A stretch of DNA of 64,000 nt from Xylaria sp. FL1777 (Eukaryota; Ascomycota; Sordariomycetes; Xylariales; Xylariaceae): contig MU400607.1 in the NCBI GenBank assembly GCA_022578965.1, positions 1 to 64,000 on the forward strand. Direction: 5' to 3'. Shown in pieces: positions 9,950 through 21,876 of this stretch. Under the pieces are notes generated by a model. It searched no databases. It was not told the origin of the DNA and saw only the letters and a list, made by a program, of their open reading frames with translations. Made by a program: the position numbers and the translations under genes. The first letter of the stretch is position 1. Each line of letters starts with the position of its first letter.

Positions 9950-12341
9950 ATGAAATACTTGAACCAGATTGTAGCGCTTCCGGCGCTCTTCAACGCTATT
10001 ACGGCGGCGACGCTGGTGTTTCCAGACTGCGTCAATGGTCCTGAGATCTTAACGTCGAATTTGGTCTGTGACAGCACAGCTTCTCCGGCCGAGAGGGCGG
10101 CGGCCTTGATAAAAGTCTGGAATATCACGGAAAAGCTCACGAACTTAGTAAAGTGAGCAGAAGTCCCTCATACTATCTTTGCCTCACATCTGACAATGCA
10201 ACAGTACCAGTCCCGGCGCTGCGCGACTGGGTCTGGCGCCTTATGAATGGTGGAGTGAGGCGTTGCATGGGGTTGCGGATTCTCCAGGAGTTGCATTTAG
10301 CGCTTCAGGAGAATATTCTGGAGCGACTTCCTTCGCGAGTCCTATTCTGATGTCGGCAGCTTTCGACGATGAGCTTATTCACGCAGTCGCCGATGCCGTT
10401 AGCACAGAGGCACGAGCGTTTAGTAATGCCGGGCGAGCTGGTCTTGATTACTGGACTCCTAACATCAACCCGTACAAGGACCCACGATGGGGAAGAGGCT
10501 CGGAAACACCTGGCGAAGACCCGTTCCGAATCAAGGAATACGTGAAAGCTTTGATTGAAGGCCTTCAAGGTACTGAAAATACCACTAAGGTGATTGCGAC
10601 ATGTAAACATTATGCGGCATACGACCTAGAGCAATGGCATGGGATCAAACGGTACGATTTTGACGCGATCGTTACGACGCAAGACCTAGTCGAGTATTAC
10701 CTGCCGCCTTTTCAACAGTGTGCTCGCGATTCGAAGGTGAAGTCCATCATGTGCTCTTATAATTCCGTCAACGGTACCCCGGCTTGCGCCTCTACATATC
10801 TGATGGAAACGGTCCTGAGAGACTTCTGGGAATGGAATGACGAGAATCAATACATAACTAGCGACTGCAATGCCATTTTGAATTTTCATGAAGATCATAA
10901 CTATACCAAAACAGCAGCGCAGTCGGCAGCAGTCGCATTGAATGCCGGAACGGACACAATATGTCAAGTTTCGCCTAATACTGACGTTGCTGGGGCGTGG
11001 AACCAGACACTTCTAAAAGAACCAATTATGGATCGGGCGCTTCGCCGGCTGTACGAGGGGCTTGTAAGAGCAGGATACTTCGATGCTGCCTCAGGAACGT
11101 CATATCGCTCCCTCGCATGGAAAGACGTCAACACTACAGCAGCTCAACAATTGGCGCTTCGTTCTGCCGTCGACGGAATCGTGCTGAAGAAGAACAACGG
11201 CCTGCTTCCGCTTCAGAAAAACAATGCATCGTTGGCTCTGGTAGGCTTCTGGGCGGGCCCGGTGGTCGCAGGGAATCGTGTCATGCTTGGCGGATATGCC
11301 GGCATTCCCTCCTTTTACCATACGCCAACTGATGCTGCGCAGAAACTGGGCTTCAAGACTATAACTACTACAGGACCGCTCAACCAATCAGTATCGGATG
11401 ATGACTCATGGACTGCTGCGGCACTGGACGCTGCTAGTAAATCAGATATTGTCGTATACTTTGGCGGCAATGACATGAGTATTGAGTCGGAGGGTTTGGA
11501 TCGTGACTCAATAGCTTGGCCGGGAGCTCAATTATCCCTCATCGAGAGATTATGTGCCCTCGAGAAGCCGTGCATTGTCGTCGAGCTAGGAGACCAAAAT
11601 GATGACACGCCGCTGCTCACTAATAGCAATGTCTCTGCTGTCATTTGGGCTGGTTTCCCTGGACAGGACGGAGGGACTGCTGTATTTGATATCCTGACTG
11701 GCAAGTCTGCCCCTGCTGGGAGGCTGCCAACTACAGTATATCCAGCGGACTATGTCAACCAAGTGCCGCTGACAGATATGACCTTGAGACCGAGCAGTTC
11801 GAATCCTGGCAGAACTTATAAGTGGTATAACGAGTCCGTGCTGCCTTTTGGGTTCGGCCTGCACTACACAACCTTCAAAGCAACGTTTGAAGAAAACGGC
11901 CCGGCTAATAAGCAATACCCGATCGACAATATTGTGAGAGGTTGCAAGCTGCGATACTTAGACCTATGCGACTTCGATCCTATCTCCATCTCGGTGAAAA
12001 ACACCGGCAATGTCACATCCGACTATGTCGCATTGGCTTTCCTATCCGGAGAAAACGGGCCAGCGCCGCATCCGATCAAGCAACTGGCTGCATACACCCG
12101 ACTCAAAGCGATTGGCGTGGGGAAAACGAGCGAGACGAAGTTGAACATCAAGTTAGGAGAGTTGGCTCGTGTCGATGAGAATGGAAATACGGTTCTGTAC
12201 CCCGGGAAGTATCAGGTCTTACTCGACGTCCCAACCCAAGATCAGATCGCGTTCGAGTTAACAGGCAAACCAAAGACCCTCATTGAGTTTCCGCAGCCGC
12301 CAAAAGATCTTGGTGAAGGGAATGGGCACGATGAACTCTGA
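9950..12341 (+). CDS. Secreted GH3 beta-xylosidase
   Basis: Exons 9950-10152 and 10205-12341, with a 52-bp intron (GTGAGC...ACAG), give 779 residues, the normal size for fungal GH3 xylan 1,4-beta-xylosidases. A signal peptide (MKYLNQIVALPALFNAITAA) precedes the GH3 N-terminal barrel. Splicing restores the family hallmark LGLAPYEWWSEALHGVA. The substrate loop NPYKDPRWGRGSETPGEDPF, the KH..AYDLE region and the nucleophile motif YITSDC follow; the nucleophile would be Asp288. The C-terminal sandwich (about 330-560) and a fibronectin-III-like domain (ISVKNTGNVTSDYVALAF onward) complete the usual order. Many N-X-S/T sites fit a secreted glycoprotein. It releases xylose from xylo-oligosaccharides outside the cell. 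No frameshift or missing catalytic residue is seen. An arabinofuranosidase side activity is possible in this subgroup. Confidence 0.93.
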
Positions 12342-13131
12342 ACAGCTTGTTAGCCCGACTATAGCTTAGCGCTAGTAGCCCTAGGTCGAACATTGATCCG
12401 TATTAAGCTAATGGAGTTATATACTTCCATAGTTCGATAAGCTTTGCTAAATCTTCATTGAGGTTCAACGAACATGCAGTAATCAACCATCATTTTGCCG
12501 CGTTAGTTCCCTTTTACCCTCGCTGTGGTACAAGGCATGGCGCAAACACGGACTTGATGCTCCCGTTCTTGGGTTCCATCCTTTTCTGGGTATGCTTTTG
12601 ACGCATCTAACCCGAGTTAGAGACAGCTCTGGGTCGAGGGCCGTCGCGTTGTCCGTCGTCGCGTTTCCGGTTGCCTCGTTTTGAAATGTCGTAGGTTAGA
12701 AATTGTCATCCCATTTCGCACGCCTCTCGATTGAGGATCTTAGGTAGGATGGCACCGCTAGGGTCCCCTGTTGGAACTAACTACCTGGGCAGTGTGCGGG
12801 GGAAATAGTCCTTCAGCTAAGGAGCACTTGTGGCTTGCCAAGAAAATTTCTCATAGAGGATGCCTTACAAGGCGTTTCGTGTGGCTTACTGCGTAGGTAG
12901 GTATTTGATAATACCTAGGTGTCGTTGAGCAATGCCAGGATCAAGCATAGGGGTAGGTAATAACTATCGTTTGTTGCGCCAAGGGCTCTAACCCGCCTCC
13001 GTAGCTTCGTTTTCGATGTTCTCTATCCCAGAGGAGGTCTTACAACAAGCTCCATAGCTACCGGTACAACGTGCAGATACTCGGCCCAGGTTCAAAGAGG
13101 AACTCGTCCTGAACATTGCACAGTGGACCAT
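12342..13131. other. Intergenic region upstream of HET gene
   Basis: About 790 bp with no recognised gene. Scattered TACCTA/TAGGTA words occur at 12890-12960, as in other intergenic parts of this window. The promoter of the HET gene presumably lies here. Confidence 0.4.
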
Positions 13132-15181
13132 ATGCATCGATTTCGGTACACTCCTCTTCAGCCGGGAAGAAAGATTCGAGTGTTTAAGCTCGCTAGTGGA
13201 AGGGAGAATTGGGCTATTAAGGGGGAACTCATACATGCTGACCTTGACCTTGACCCAGAATATTCGGCCCTGTCATACGTATGGGGGACTGAACTAGGTG
13301 GCACGAAGATCGAATGCAACGGGCACGAAGCAGAAGTCACCAAGAATCTTGCCGAAGCTCTTCGACATCTTCGACATGAGTCGGAGTCGAGATATCTCTG
13401 GATTGATGCCTTGTGTATCAACCAGCAAGATGTAGATGAGAAAGGCCAACAGGTGGCATTAATGAAGGATATCTACGCCTATGCCCGAGAAGTTGTTGTG
13501 TGGCTTGGCCCGGACGAGGAAGACATTGCCGCCGAGTTATTCCCAGCGGTCGAAGATATGGTAACTGTACTGGAAACCTCAGTTGAGGAAGAATTCGACG
13601 GCATGAAAGGGGAGAGGTGGCCCCGACCCCCTAATTTGTTGGGCAAGCTCTTCCATCTATTTAAAAGGGAGTACTTCAGTAGAACATGGGTTATCCAAGA
13701 GGTGGGCCTTACGAATCGACCAGTCGCACATTGCGGAAAATCGGTAGTCAACTTCAACAAACTCGGTCTTCTGGCTATGGCCTTCATCAAGGGTCTCCGG
13801 TCTTCGCTGTCTTCGTTCGGGTATCTGAGAGAATTTAAGCGTGCCGCAAATCTCTACCAGACGTACCTCCCACAGCCCGGATCTGCACGGCTATATGATA
13901 TCATTCATCGATCTCGACTCAATGAGGTGACTGATTCCCGAGATAAAGTGTATGCCTTTATCTCACATCCGAGTGCACGGCAAGATGGAGGCGATTTTCC
14001 ATATGCTGGGAATGGCAGACCGCCTAAGGAGAATTTGACTGACGAAGATATCAAGCTGAGGGCCCTGAGTGTAATATTCGCGCCTACTGGCAACACTTTT
14101 ACATACGCACAGCTTGACCACATCGGGAATCATCCCATGAGACCCGCTTCTCCTGAGGAAGTCATGGCTAGAAGAATGCTCCATAACCCTGGACCCCAAA
14201 TGAAGGTTTCGAGGTATTGGCCCGGAAGATCCTTCATCAAGCCGGACTACAGCCTTTCGGTGGTTGACGTCTACCTTAACTTTACTAGGCAGATGATTAT
14301 GAGAACGGAATCTCTGGAGATCCTCTCTTTTGTTCAGCACAATGCTTCTCTTCCACCCACCGGTCCCGGGTTTCCCTCTTGGGTACCTCGTTGGGATGTT
14401 CCTTCAGACATCTCCATATTTGGTGGGGTGAATTGCGATCACTTTGCGGCAGCGAACAGGCGCCCAATCATCACTCCATCCCAAGATCCCAGCTCCTTGA
14501 CAGTACGGGGGCTCTTTTTTGACCGCATTGCACTCCACACGATCCCATTAACCCGAGGCGACTTCACTGATGAATCGAAAACGAGAATTATGGACCATGT
14601 CAAAAACCTGCCAAGTATCCACCTACCCCGTTCCAGATTACCCCAGAATCTCGGTGCCCGGAGTTGTCATGATGCAAAGCCCAGATCGTATGAAGGCCTA
14701 CCGGCAGACATGGATTGCTGGTAGAACCATTGCCACAAGCGATGCTCCCCGTGATCGTTTCAATCCCGATCTTGATTATGCCGCCCATCAACTAGATTTT
14801 TTCAAACGAAAACAGAATGATCAGCCTTCTACTGATCTATCATACATGTTTAGGATGGCTACGCTTGAAGAGGAAGCAAGAGGCGGAGACGGGGATAGGT
14901 TTGCTGAAGCGGCGGGGAATGCTTCGCATGGTCGATGCTTCTTTATCACCAAAAGCGGCTTCTTTGGACTCGGGCCAGGAATCTTAGAGCAAGGGGACAC
15001 GGTCGTTATCTTGTTGGGGGCCGATGTGCCTTTTATTATTCGTGAAAAGGAGAAATGTGGAGATAATTTCGGGGGCTGGGCTTTGATTGGCGAATGCTAT
15101 GTTCATGGGCTTATGACGGGGGACGCGATTAGAGCTTGGGGTGGTTCCGATGGAGACCTGAAGGATATAACGCTGTGCTAG
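13132..15181 (+). pseudogene. HET-domain protein gene with a frameshift
   Basis: The N-terminal frame starts at ATG 13132 (MHRFRYTPLQPGRKIRVFKL) and holds a complete HET core: YSALSYVWGTE, then SRYLWIDALCINQQDVDEKG, then ARTWVIQE-like FSRTWVIQEVGL. HET domains mediate cell death after fusion of unlike hyphae. The C-terminal half typical of these proteins (KAYRQTWIAGRTI, then GRCFFITKSGFFGLGPGI, then GDTVVILLGADVPFIIRE) continues to 15181, but in the next frame. The first frame stops at 14724 with nonsense residues after about 14600. No intron with usable borders and the right length was found there; a single extra base in the A5 tract at 14602-14606 would explain the shift. It is either a recently broken gene or a sequencing error. 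It ends 62 bp from the convergent stop of the kinase-HET gene. Confidence 0.75.
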
Positions 15182-15243
15182 GAATACGAATACAGTAATA
15201 GATTCTTCGCTCACTTATTTATCTACTACGTAGACCACTTATG

Positions 15244-18200
15244 CTAGAAGACTTGAGCTAGCAAACCAGCCCCTTCTAGAGTGATTGAGCTCCCGGGTAA
15301 GGACCCAACCCCTATTCTTTCGTAAATCCCCGCACCCCCTTTTTGAGCAACAACCAGCACGTAATGAATCTGCTCATCATCAATCCTTACTTTCGTTTTC
15401 CTTCTCCCAACTATCACACACTTCACCACTCGATTTTTGGGCGCCTCTCCGCTGTCGTATATGATGTGGGTGTCCAGTGAGGCTGAGAAATCTCTAGCGA
15501 TCACCGTGAGATCGATCCTCTCTTTAGTGCTAGTAGTATACCAAGTCGTGTTGGAGCTATTAATCGAACGCGACGATGAGGTCAAAAACGGCGTCCGAGT
15601 GCTCCATGGCGAGTGAATTTCCTTGTCTTCCCAACTTATCTCGCCAAATGGTAGATCCATGAAAGTGATAGCACCCTCATACGCCATCCAGGACCACGAA
15701 GGCACCTGGTATTTTTGCGACTTGGGAAACTTGATTGGCTTCATACCCGCTGGCGCTGAGGCGACATCACGCTGCCAGAGGAGCCCCCGGCCAAAGTACC
15801 GAGTGAACACGCCGTATCCGCCCTGGGTGTCGAACGCGCGAATCAGTCGTTGCTCTAACCCAGCAATTGCTAGCGGTCTATCGTGGATCCTGGTGAATTG
15901 AAGACTTGAATATTGCTTGTATAGATGCTCGTAAAGGCGAATTCGGCCGCCCTTCGATGAATCAGTGGCTACCTTGGGGAACTTGGGATCGCCGAGTAAA
16001 GCAGCTTGGTTACTAGAGCAAAGACCATTAGCAAGAATATATACTGGATGAGCATATCTCCGATGGGTTGCATTAGACATTGGTAGAATTTGCATTGGTT
16101 TGCTCACTTTCTCATCCTTGTCATCGTCTCACAGCGAACCCCCTCCCCACACTCCCAGTAATTTTGGTTTTCGGCGAAGTAGATTGTTCGTCGCGCTAGG
16201 GCTCTTTCCTGGAAGACCCAGCCCCTTTTATTTAGAGGCCCTTCGATAACGTCTCGCTGGAAATTGTCGATAGACTCGCAGACGAACAATGGAGGGTTTC
16301 CAGATCTTTCCAACCTGACCGCGTTTCGGTCTGGTCTGGGATTGAGAAATCCGCTAGACGCCCCCTTTGCGCGAGTTGCAGCAATTACGCAGTATGCCGT
16401 GGAAAACACCGTCTCCATGTGCATCGCCTCTTCGTCGAAGTCGCCGTCTTCCCCCTGTACAATGCAAAGTGAGTCAATCCAGAGGTATCGCACACCAAGC
16501 TCTCGTGTAACTTTAATAGCATCTTTAAAGGTATTCGGAAGGATATCTATCTGTATTCCAGCTTTGTGATGATTGATGTTCTGCCGCGTAGTGCAGTAAT
16601 GCTCATGCTCTCTTTTATCACCCCATGGATGGGATAAGGCAACGTATCTGAAGTGCTGGACTTGATCCCTCTGGCTCTGCTCAGTTTCGAGAAGATGTAT
16701 TCTGGGCGAATATTTTTCTTCAACGTCGATTAATCTAGTTGGTACCCTACTTAGTGATGCCTCCGCGGACTTGAGGTGACAATCTGGATGGCTATTGTCA
16801 CAGTCTTTAAGCCATTGTCGGAGAACCTCGAAATATATCGGACTCGGCATATCCGGAAGTTTCGGGAACCCTACCGGAATGTTTTGCACTTGAATATCGG
16901 GGCTGATATTGAGGGCTGTAACGAACTTTTAGCACCTACGTTGACCCCTCCCCTATTCAGTGTGTACTCACTCGGTATCCTGTAGAGAGATAAGGTCGGG
17001 TTTCCTCCATTGTGTCCTGCCAGCCCACCCTGAACTCGCCATGTTTCAACAATGCCTGAATTACCAGTGCGAAACATACTAAGCAGTAGTTTGCACAATG
17101 CGCAAAATTGTGCTCTTCGTTCAAGGAAGTCGGTCTCTTCTCTTGTGATCAAGCCTAAACTTCCAAATTCTAGTGTAAGGCAACGTTCGCATGTCGCTGA
17201 CGTGCTTTTTGGAATGATGCTTAAAGCGTTGAATTCCTTGCTTTCGACTATCCGCGAGTAGATTATATCATCATCATAAAATTCCCAACGACTATCCAAC
17301 TAAGTTCAATTAGTCTAGTAAGCGACAGTGAATAAGATTACTTACATTCTAATCGGAACTATAGTTAGTCGTAACATTTTATCGACTGTATATGATCAAT
17401 CTGGATAGTAAGGCTTACCACCTAGTAAACCGATACAGTTAAAAGTTAGTCTATGTTGCGTTACTCGCAGTCACAGTTGGTACTCACATGCTATTAAGTT
17501 AACGTTAGTAAAGGACTTCTCAGAATTTGCTATAAAAAAAACTTACTCTCTACGATCGGTGAACACCCGATGATCGTGATTAGTGACTGACACAATCTAA
17601 AGCTTAGGTCTGGTTACTATAACTTACATACTATCGTCCAAGTCAACCTCCTAATATTTGTAAAGTTGCAAAGTGGATTACTTACAGTCTTTAGTATCGA
17701 ACACGCTACCAGTTAGCTAGCACTCAATACGTTTTGAGAAGAGATCTCTGACATACATTCTTGAATTGATGAAGATTGTCAGTTGTTCGTTTGCTACCGA
17801 GTCTCAAAATCTGCATCGTTACTTACTAATGCAGGTTGAGATGACCCGTTACCCAGCGGGAGATTAACTCCGAGGTGATCTTGAGGCAGTGCGGTCTTCA
17901 GCTTTGGGACAGTTTCATTGTGGGTGCCGAGGAGCGACGGGATTTCAACATGGCTCCTATCGGAACCCGTGAATAAGTAATCATCGTCCTGGTTCGCGGT
18001 TCTCCTAATATTATCAACTTCTCTGTATAGCTCACCAGAAGTGGCGCGGTAACTGGTTTCCTTCGGCCTAGACCTACTCGGAATTGGCACAATGAGGAGT
18101 CTATCTCTCACCAACTCGAGTAACTGGCGAAGCGCAGTATATCCCTGGCATTCCGGGTCCTTTTCTAGCATCTCTCGAATCCAATGTAAAGCGATGTCGC

Positions 18201-20041
18201 TTACAGTAGCAACAAGCTCGTAGTTACCATCGATGAAGTGTCTCCGGGTTGTGAAATAAAGAGTCTGCTGAGCGTGGTCTTTAAAATGCGTATGTGCATG
18301 ATAGAATGTCTTGAGCCCTTTTGTGCCGTAAAGAAGCCATATGATGGACTCCAGAATGATACATCCCATTGACCATACATCGTAACGGCGGGACCTTGGC
18401 TCTTTCATATTAGTAACAGCCTCTGGGGCTTCATAGTGTAGCGTTGAGTGCTTAGTGGATGTGACTTGATGCCGAAACTCCGTGGCGAATTGATGCTGTT
18501 TGGCTAAACCAAGATCGGCTATCTTCAAGGTTCCGAGCCAGGTTGAGTCTTTGAAAATTAAGATGTTCTCAGGTTTGATATCTCCATGACGCCAATGCTT
18601 AGCATCACTGTCTCTATTCTCATTTGGAAGAATGATCATAGGCATGTCATCTATGTCTGATGATACACCGTTACCGGGACCGGTCTTGAAGGAGTGAGAT
18701 CGGGGGGTGATGGTGGCATCGACATCAGATTTCGAGTGTAACGACCGCGGGCCGCTGTTGGGTAAAGCTGAGTTTCTCAGGGACGCTTCTGCAAGTGCTG
18801 TATCAGTTTGGGTGTTGCTGCCGTGTAATTTGCAAAGGGCACCCGCCACGCCACAAATTTGTTCCAAAAACTCTCCGATCCGCTGCTTATTAAGATGAAG
18901 ATGGACATTGCTGGTCCTGTTCCAGAAGCTCCGGAGCGTGCCACCATTGGCCCATTCGAACATGATGTAGTGCGCTTGAACATCTAGTGTTAACACTGGG
19001 TCTGCTTAGATCAAGTATGAAGATTTTGGAAACGAGCTCAACTTCTCGTAAAAAGCTTGAAAACAGGATACGAACGATTACACAGATGATACTGACCTGT
19101 GCCCCACTTGAACGCAGCAATGGGATGAATCAAATGATTATCTTTTAACTCGCTGATCTCCTTCAATGCATTTACTTCAAGCCGCCATGAAGTTTCCACG
19201 TTGTAATCTGCTTCCTCACTTAAAGCGTGCTTGAGCTCCTTGAGAGCGACGTGCACACCGTCCGTGTCATTCTGTGAGATTTCAGTACATATTGATGGAG
19301 AAGGACCATCCAATGTTCGCGATTACATACCGGGTCATATCCAACTTGGTGTGATACATGAAGTTTTGCGTGAAAGACATTGCTAAAGTGACCACTACGT
19401 GGCTTTGGGTCTTTCCAGGTGAAGGGTAGAACTGTCTCCTTTAAAAGTCCATTCTTGAACTCTTGGGGATTATGTTTCTTGAACACAGGCGCAGAGAATA
19501 TCCACTGTTTATTGAGGAAGGTATCAAAGCCCAGCTTGCTCCATTCCTTCATGTGGAATGAATCCAAGGCTGTGTTGTGAGCGCAATCGCCCCCTCTTTT
19601 CTCGGGCACCCGAGGACACTTCTTGCACCTGCATCGCACATAACTATCTGGGTTAAGGCATCTGCCGCGCTTGGTGATGTCCTTGACAGGGAGACACTCA
19701 TCCGTCAACCCATTCTTTTGGAAGCTCCTGGCTACTTCTACTAGCCGAGGTCCCGTGATATCGATAGACAGTAATGCGGCTAGAAATACCTTTATTGCCT
19801 TTGTGTTGATGAAGTTGATCAGATCCTTGGATGCCCCGGGCAACAAGCGGTCAAAGTCTATCTCGTCGACTAGTTTAGGTAATGAGCTTTCTGGTAGGAA
19901 TTTGCCCCCGAAACTACTTTCAACTAGAGCGCGCGCGATTTTGTCTTGAATCTCTCGTGGATAATCCCAGTCGTCGTCAGATGTAAGCCTAGGTAGGCCA
20001 AGTCGACTTATAATCGTCCTAAAAATACTCGTAACAATCAT
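15244..20041 (-). CDS. Kinase-HET fusion protein, 13 predicted exons
   Basis: Exons: 20041-19331, 19271-19097, 19001-17827, seven 3-nt exons in 17759-17346, 17299-16972, 16915-16108 and 16012-15244. They join in one frame of 1328 residues. Residues 1-235 form a helical region shared with the kinase at 21877. The kinase domain follows: VALK lysine about 248, WRHGDIKPEN catalytic loop (Asp about 436), DLG instead of DFG (about 458), YEAPE (about 488), and a 75-residue insert before the catalytic loop. After a linker come LDSRWEFYDDD and a CERC/CALC region, then a HET domain from about 893 (RYVALSHPWGD, RYLWIDSLCIVQ, KRGWVFQERALARRTIYF). A regulated cell-death or allorecognition role is inferred from HET. 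The HET half has no in-frame ATG of its own. Alternatively these are two genes, with the kinase stopping at 17794. Confidence 0.7.
17300..17826 (-). other. Run of eight tandem introns with 3-nt exons between them
   Basis: Read on the minus strand, introns lie at 17826-17760, 17756-17689, 17685-17631, 17627-17550, 17546-17491, 17487-17422, 17418-17349 and 17345-17300 (lengths 67, 68, 55, 78, 56, 66, 70, 46). Six donors are GTAAGT/GTAAGC, one GTATGT and one GTGAGT. Every acceptor is AAG or TAG, and most have CTAAC, CTAAT or CTGAC about 9-25 nt upstream. Between successive introns stand exactly three bases: AAT, ACT, TAT, AGA, CAT, GTG, AAT. All are phase 0 and none is a stop. The second intron could instead end at 17706, leaving a 20-nt exon, which would break the frame. 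Removing the whole 527-bp stretch as one long intron would also keep the frame. The usual kinase stop (17794-17796) falls inside the first intron. Confidence 0.7.
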
Positions 20042-21876
20042 TGGTGCGGACCCTCCAGCCAGACAAGGGTATATGAGAGGTACGCAGTAAGAAGGGGCTG
20101 TAGAGCTAGATTGAAAATTGCACAATAATCGAGGCTGATTCCAATGAATGCTGTGTCGTATCCCTCGTCCTTAAAGGTGTAGAGGTTGTGACGTTACTAG
20201 AATCTGCAAATGTTGTAGGCTGCCCCGCGTGCGGATTGCCCTCCGCTTTTTTCTATACATTACCTGGGCATGATTTATTGGGCATATACAGCATGGTAAA
20301 ATACACTATGTACCTAAATACCCAATTGGTACCGACTCTTCACAGCTTGACATATTGGATTTGGGAGGTGATACTACTTTGGTAGCATCAGTGGCCTTGT
20401 CATTGGTACCTGACCGCGCTGAGCAGCATATTGACGTGCAGAGAGCCAAGCCCCTAGGACCCAAGCGTGACGAGATATGGTAGATATGCAACATTCTAAT
20501 AGTTATCTAGGTAGTGAGCAAGAATGGGGTGAGATACAACGCCTCGAACGAGATGATTGGCTCCACAGAGCCGCAAGTTCGAGGTTGTGCTTCCTGATGA
20601 CGAAATCAGGCACGATCCCATTGGCATTCCCGATAGAAGACTCCAATCAGTGGCATTTATTAGTGACTCATGGGCGAACTGGGCTAGTCTAGGCTCTGGG
20701 TATGCGTTGTCTGGACATACGCGGGATTTTTCGGGTAACTATATGCATATATCCAATAAGCTGCTGGCTGTCACCGAAATCTGAGAAGAGATTCGTGATG
20801 TATACTCAAGGAACCAGATTGGTAATTGGTTGTGGTTTGAACGTGGCCAGGTGCAAGCGTGTAGTCCGACTGGTGCCAATGAAACAGACTACATATTACT
20901 CAGGATTGGCTGCCATTGATAAATTATGTCTACATGTACGTTCTTGTTCGTTACTCTACCTATCTAGGTCGTAACAGCTACTATTGCTACTGAGGCCGCC
21001 ACCGAGCAAAGGCAGGGGTTGCTGAGCATTGGGTGTCTACGCTGGGCTCGAAGCACAAGAACTAGGCAACGAGCAAGGATGCCATTTGAAACCACCATGG
21101 CAGCAAGTGCAGCAAACCCTGAAATTCATCACATCGTCCAAAAGAAGATGCTTCCCTTGAACTGTTACTAGCATGTCCTTCATCCCTACTTAAGTCAGCC
21201 AGCCAGCTCACAGTTCGCGGGGGAAGACGATTCCACCCCCCACCCTGCAACCATTATGCTATATATGCGGGAGGGGTATTCTGCTCAGCCATGGTGCAAC
21301 CCTCCGGATTGGCCGACATGGGCCTGAAGTTGGAGATCCGAAGTGCGGAGCTACGCAGCAGAGCGTCACACTCTCCTGGCTTACTGCAGTATCAGTAGAG
21401 TTGGGTGTCCCAATTAGTCTCCAGCCTTAGCCATGGCATGTCTTGCATATTATTGCATAATCCGACGATCAAAGGTGGGCGATTTTGCTGGCTAACCTGG
21501 TGTGACCGGTGCGTCATGTATTAAACTGGCGTGGTGCCCAAAGAAGTGGCTGCGATGGTGCTGACCACATTCGACTGGGGTACTAGTATACTACACACCA
21601 GGACGCCTACATGTCACCAATCACCCGGATTAAGGCAGAACACCAAGGCAACCATCATGAACACTGCCAGTTTGCCCGGCGCGAGCGTGATGGCGTTAAT
21701 ATTATGTGGTCCGCGCCCGCCAATTGTAGGACTAACGTGGCCTACTATTACTAGTATAAAAGACATATCGCGAACCCCTCACACTCAGGGTAGCTAATGT
21801 TGAATCCACCTAACACTTCCTCACCAGCCTAGAGAATTTTCTTCTGTGGGATAAGTTTATCCTATAGAATACAATA
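20042..21876. other. Divergent intergenic region between the two kinase genes
   Basis: 1.8 kb between the divergent starts of the kinase-HET gene (20041) and the second kinase (21877). Overlapping frames of 62-91 codons on both strands carry no recognised motif. It presumably contains both promoters. Confidence 0.45.

Noticed and set aside
13123..13131. Start of the HET gene at 13123
   Set aside because: That codon is GTG; ATG 13132 gives the usual HET protein N-terminus.
16871..17299. HET gene starting at 17299 as a separate gene
   Set aside because: The codon there is TTG, the next in-frame ATG would remove the CERC region, and an acceptor site lies immediately upstream, so it is an internal exon.
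20042..20125. Upstream extension of the kinase-HET start to 20125
   Set aside because: The first codon there is TTG; the first in-frame ATG is at 20041.
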